5,879 nt of DNA from Nitrosomonas eutropha. GTDB lineage: Bacteria > Pseudomonadota > Gammaproteobacteria > Burkholderiales > Nitrosomonadaceae. Positions 5,643 to 5,879 of this stretch are shown here, in pieces. The stretch's first letter is position 1; the number at the start of each line of letters is the position of its first letter. The stretch is from NCBI GenBank assembly GCA_014584635.1, contig JACTML010000180.1, forward strand, positions 1 to 5,879, given 5' to 3'. The notes beneath the pieces were generated by a model. It searched no databases. It was not told the origin of the DNA and worked only from the letters and a program-made list of their open reading frames with translations. A program made the position numbers and the translations under genes.

Positions 5643-5879
5643 CTAGAATTCAGGGTACAGTCGTTGCAGATTGAAAATACCGGCTGGATCAAACTGCTGC
5701 TTCAGGCGCTGGTGGATTCTCAGTAGAGCAGGGGAGAGCGGATGAAATACGGGAATCGCCGGGTTGTTCCCATAAAACAAGGTCGCATGCCCGCCGGCAT
5801 TGGCAGCATGCTGGCGAATCATGGTTGCATCGGTATCTTTGTCGGTGAGCAGCCAGCGCAACGCCCCGCCCCATTCAAT
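5643..5879 (-). CDS. glcE: Glycolate oxidase FAD-binding subunit GlcE, C-terminal part
   Basis: Only the last 78 codons of this gene are in the window; it continues past position 5879. The visible part matches the C-terminal end of GlcE, an FAD-linked subunit of glycolate oxidase. It begins EWGGALRWL, the typical late block of the family, and ends with the near-universal LKQQFDPAGIFNLQRLYPEF, usually FDPxGIFNPGR; here NLQR replaces NPGR. The stop is TAG at 5643-5645, two bases before the glcF start, so the two are one operon, and glcD is expected further upstream on the same strand. No internal start is proposed because the frame stays open to the window edge. The residues seen show no frameshift. 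Confidence 0.92.
   Translation of the reverse strand: MEWGGALRWLLTDKDTDATMIRQHAANAGGHATLFYGNNPAIPVFHPLSPALLRIHQRLKQQFDPAGIFNLQRLYPEF

Overview
The window looks like ordinary chromosome from a Gram-negative proteobacterium. Base composition is fairly balanced, coding is dense, starts are mostly ATG with Shine-Dalgarno sites, and there is a lipobox lipoprotein. The set of genes (AmmeMemoRadiSam trio, FluC with a DUF190 protein, GlcE/GlcF) and the protein style fit a betaproteobacterium, possibly a Nitrosomonas-like ammonia oxidiser. That placement is a recognition-based guess, not a demonstrated identity. There are no insertion sequences, phage genes, tRNAs, rRNAs or CRISPR arrays, and no gene-free stretch longer than about 165 bases.

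Layout, left to right. Positions 78-266 encode a 62-residue lipoprotein of unknown role. It contains a 12-bp tandem repeat and is closed by a strong intrinsic terminator at 295-316. After a short regulatory-looking gap (317-430) comes the three-gene AmmeMemoRadiSam (Amr) system on the + strand: amrB (MEMO1-like, 431-1252), amrA (AMMECR1-like, 1230-1805, overlapping amrB by 23 bp) and amrS (radical SAM enzyme, 1960-3054, after a 154-bp gap). Next is a + strand group of a FluC/CrcB fluoride channel (3162-3560), a DUF190 protein (3576-3905) and a half-size EamA-type membrane transporter (3905-4336, sharing one base with the previous stop codon). The + strand genes end at a short convergent boundary with two small hairpins (4322-4374). 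On the - strand lie glcF (4384-5640) and the C-terminal part of glcE (5643-5879, running off the window), subunits of glycolate oxidase.

How the genes work together. The Amr proteins almost certainly form one functional unit: an SAM-dependent radical enzyme, a metal-site protein of the MEMO/LigB fold and an AMMECR1-fold partner. To my knowledge their reaction and substrate are not established, which makes this the most interesting system here. The human relatives MEMO1 and AMMECR1 are both of medical interest. FluC would export fluoride; the PII-like DUF190 protein next to it is a plausible partner or regulator. GlcE/GlcF, with GlcD expected just outside the window, oxidise glycolate to glyoxylate. 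In an organism using the Calvin cycle this would salvage phosphoglycolate carbon (inference).
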